From Sulfurovum sp. (GTDB lineage Bacteria; Campylobacterota; Campylobacteria; Campylobacterales; Sulfurovaceae), in the NCBI GenBank assembly GCA_022729615.1, contig DZAQ01000010.1, positions 1 through 20,685 on the forward strand: a stretch of 20,685 bases of DNA, in the 5' to 3' direction. The notes beneath the pieces were generated by a model. It ran no database searches. It was not told the DNA's origin and saw only the letters and a program-made list of their open reading frames with translations. The position numbers and the translations under genes are program-made. Below, in pieces: positions 20,322 through 20,685 of the stretch. Within the stretch, counting starts at the first letter, position 1; every line of letters starts with the position of its first letter.

Positions 20322-20685
20322 ATGAAAAAAAGATTTTCCATCATTTTTGCCCTTATACTCTTGGGTATCTCATATAGTTACGGCGCGCCTGAGAGCGAAG
20401 CGCAACCAACCACTCAAACAGTCCAAAATGCAAAGATAAAAATCATTTTTATCTCACAGCCCGGATGCCGCTCATGCGAGAAGGTCAAAGAACATATGCA
20501 GTTTGGTCCCATCAAAAAACTTCTCAATGAAAATTTCGTCGTAGAGTACAAAGATATCAGTGAAGCATCGACTCTTCCCGCTGCTCTCGAACAGCCCATT
20601 GGGACGCCTACTCTCTATTTTCTTGATACAAACGGCAATCAAATCATCGAACCGATGGTAGGCGGCAAAAGTGAAGAGGGTTTTA
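20322..20685 (+). CDS. Secreted thioredoxin-like protein, 3' end outside window
   Basis: Partial gene: 121 codons are open to the window edge. Residues 1-21 are a signal peptide (MKKRFSIIFALILLG, with cleavage near GA/PE). The thioredoxin-like domain begins near residue 38: a strand KIKIIFIS, then the active-site motif C49-R-S-C52 and the amphipathic helix, then a strand FVVEYKDI, the cis-proline loop GTPTLYF, and GGKSEEGF. It belongs to the SoxW/thioredoxin-fold group used in the periplasm for thiol reduction or cytochrome and metal-site maturation. AGGAG lies before the ATG. It is co-transcribed with the CopZ-like gene and may keep copper-site thiols reduced, which is inference. Confidence 0.85.
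   Translation, partial: MKKRFSIIFALILLGISYSYGAPESEAQPTTQTVQNAKIKIIFISQPGCRSCEKVKEHMQFGPIKKLLNENFVVEYKDISEASTLPAALEQPIGTPTLYFLDTNGNQIIEPMVGGKSEEGF

Noticed and set aside
19840..20322. 160-codon minus-strand open frame
   Set aside because: Antisense of the CopZ-like gene, which has a strong ribosome site and conserved cysteines.

Overview
The window looks like the chromosome of a free-living Campylobacterota (Epsilonproteobacteria), nearest in character to the Sulfurovum, Sulfurimonas or Sulfuricurvum type. This rests on protein style (Psd, TruD, AspRS and Adk all read like that group), very compact gene packing with ATGA-type overlaps, moderate GC with AT-rich spacers, and promoters that have a clear TATAAT -10 box behind a T-rich stretch but no good -35. 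The genus is an inference, not something the sequence settles. I see no rRNA, tRNA, insertion sequence, phage gene or CRISPR array, and no gap above 300 bases without a gene.

Region 1 (1-1778, minus strand) is a bufferin/Hvf-type cassette: a 61-residue secreted precursor with four Lys-Cys-Gly sites (bufA), a DUF692/MNIO enzyme (bufB) and a DUF2063 partner (bufC, cut by the window edge), behind a clean promoter. Known systems of this kind modify cysteines in the precursor to make a copper- or metal-binding peptide.

Region 2 (1892-5550, minus strand) is a probable five-gene operon in the order NifU/IscU-like scaffold, ferritin-like protein, phosphatidylserine decarboxylase, PDC-sensor membrane protein, HAD phosphatase. 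The scaffold protein lacks the first of the three usual cluster cysteines. A DEDDh exonuclease with an ExoX-like tail is divergent from it (5632-6372).

Region 3 (6445-9359, plus strand) holds a POTRA-less Omp85-type barrel, the tRNA pseudouridine synthase truD and a small cysteine-rich protein overlapping truD. TatD nuclease follows on the other strand. Region 4 (10281-15893) holds a membrane-anchored orphan HPt protein, the nadK-recN pair, and the divergent aspS-adk pair, closed by a strong hairpin. AspRS carries the two residues associated with the non-discriminating form that also charges tRNA(Asn).

Region 5 (15903-19742) has a proline-rich lipoprotein, a secreted SYLF-domain protein, and a three-gene minus-strand operon of two secreted proteins of unknown function and a radical SAM/SPASM enzyme. 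The two secreted proteins share a C-terminal signature and one carries a duplicated C-x12-C motif. This operon is the best candidate here for an undescribed system. Region 6 (19782-20685, plus strand) has a CopZ-like Zn/[2Fe-2S] protein without the usual copper-binding HMA domain, followed by a secreted thioredoxin-like protein cut by the window edge.
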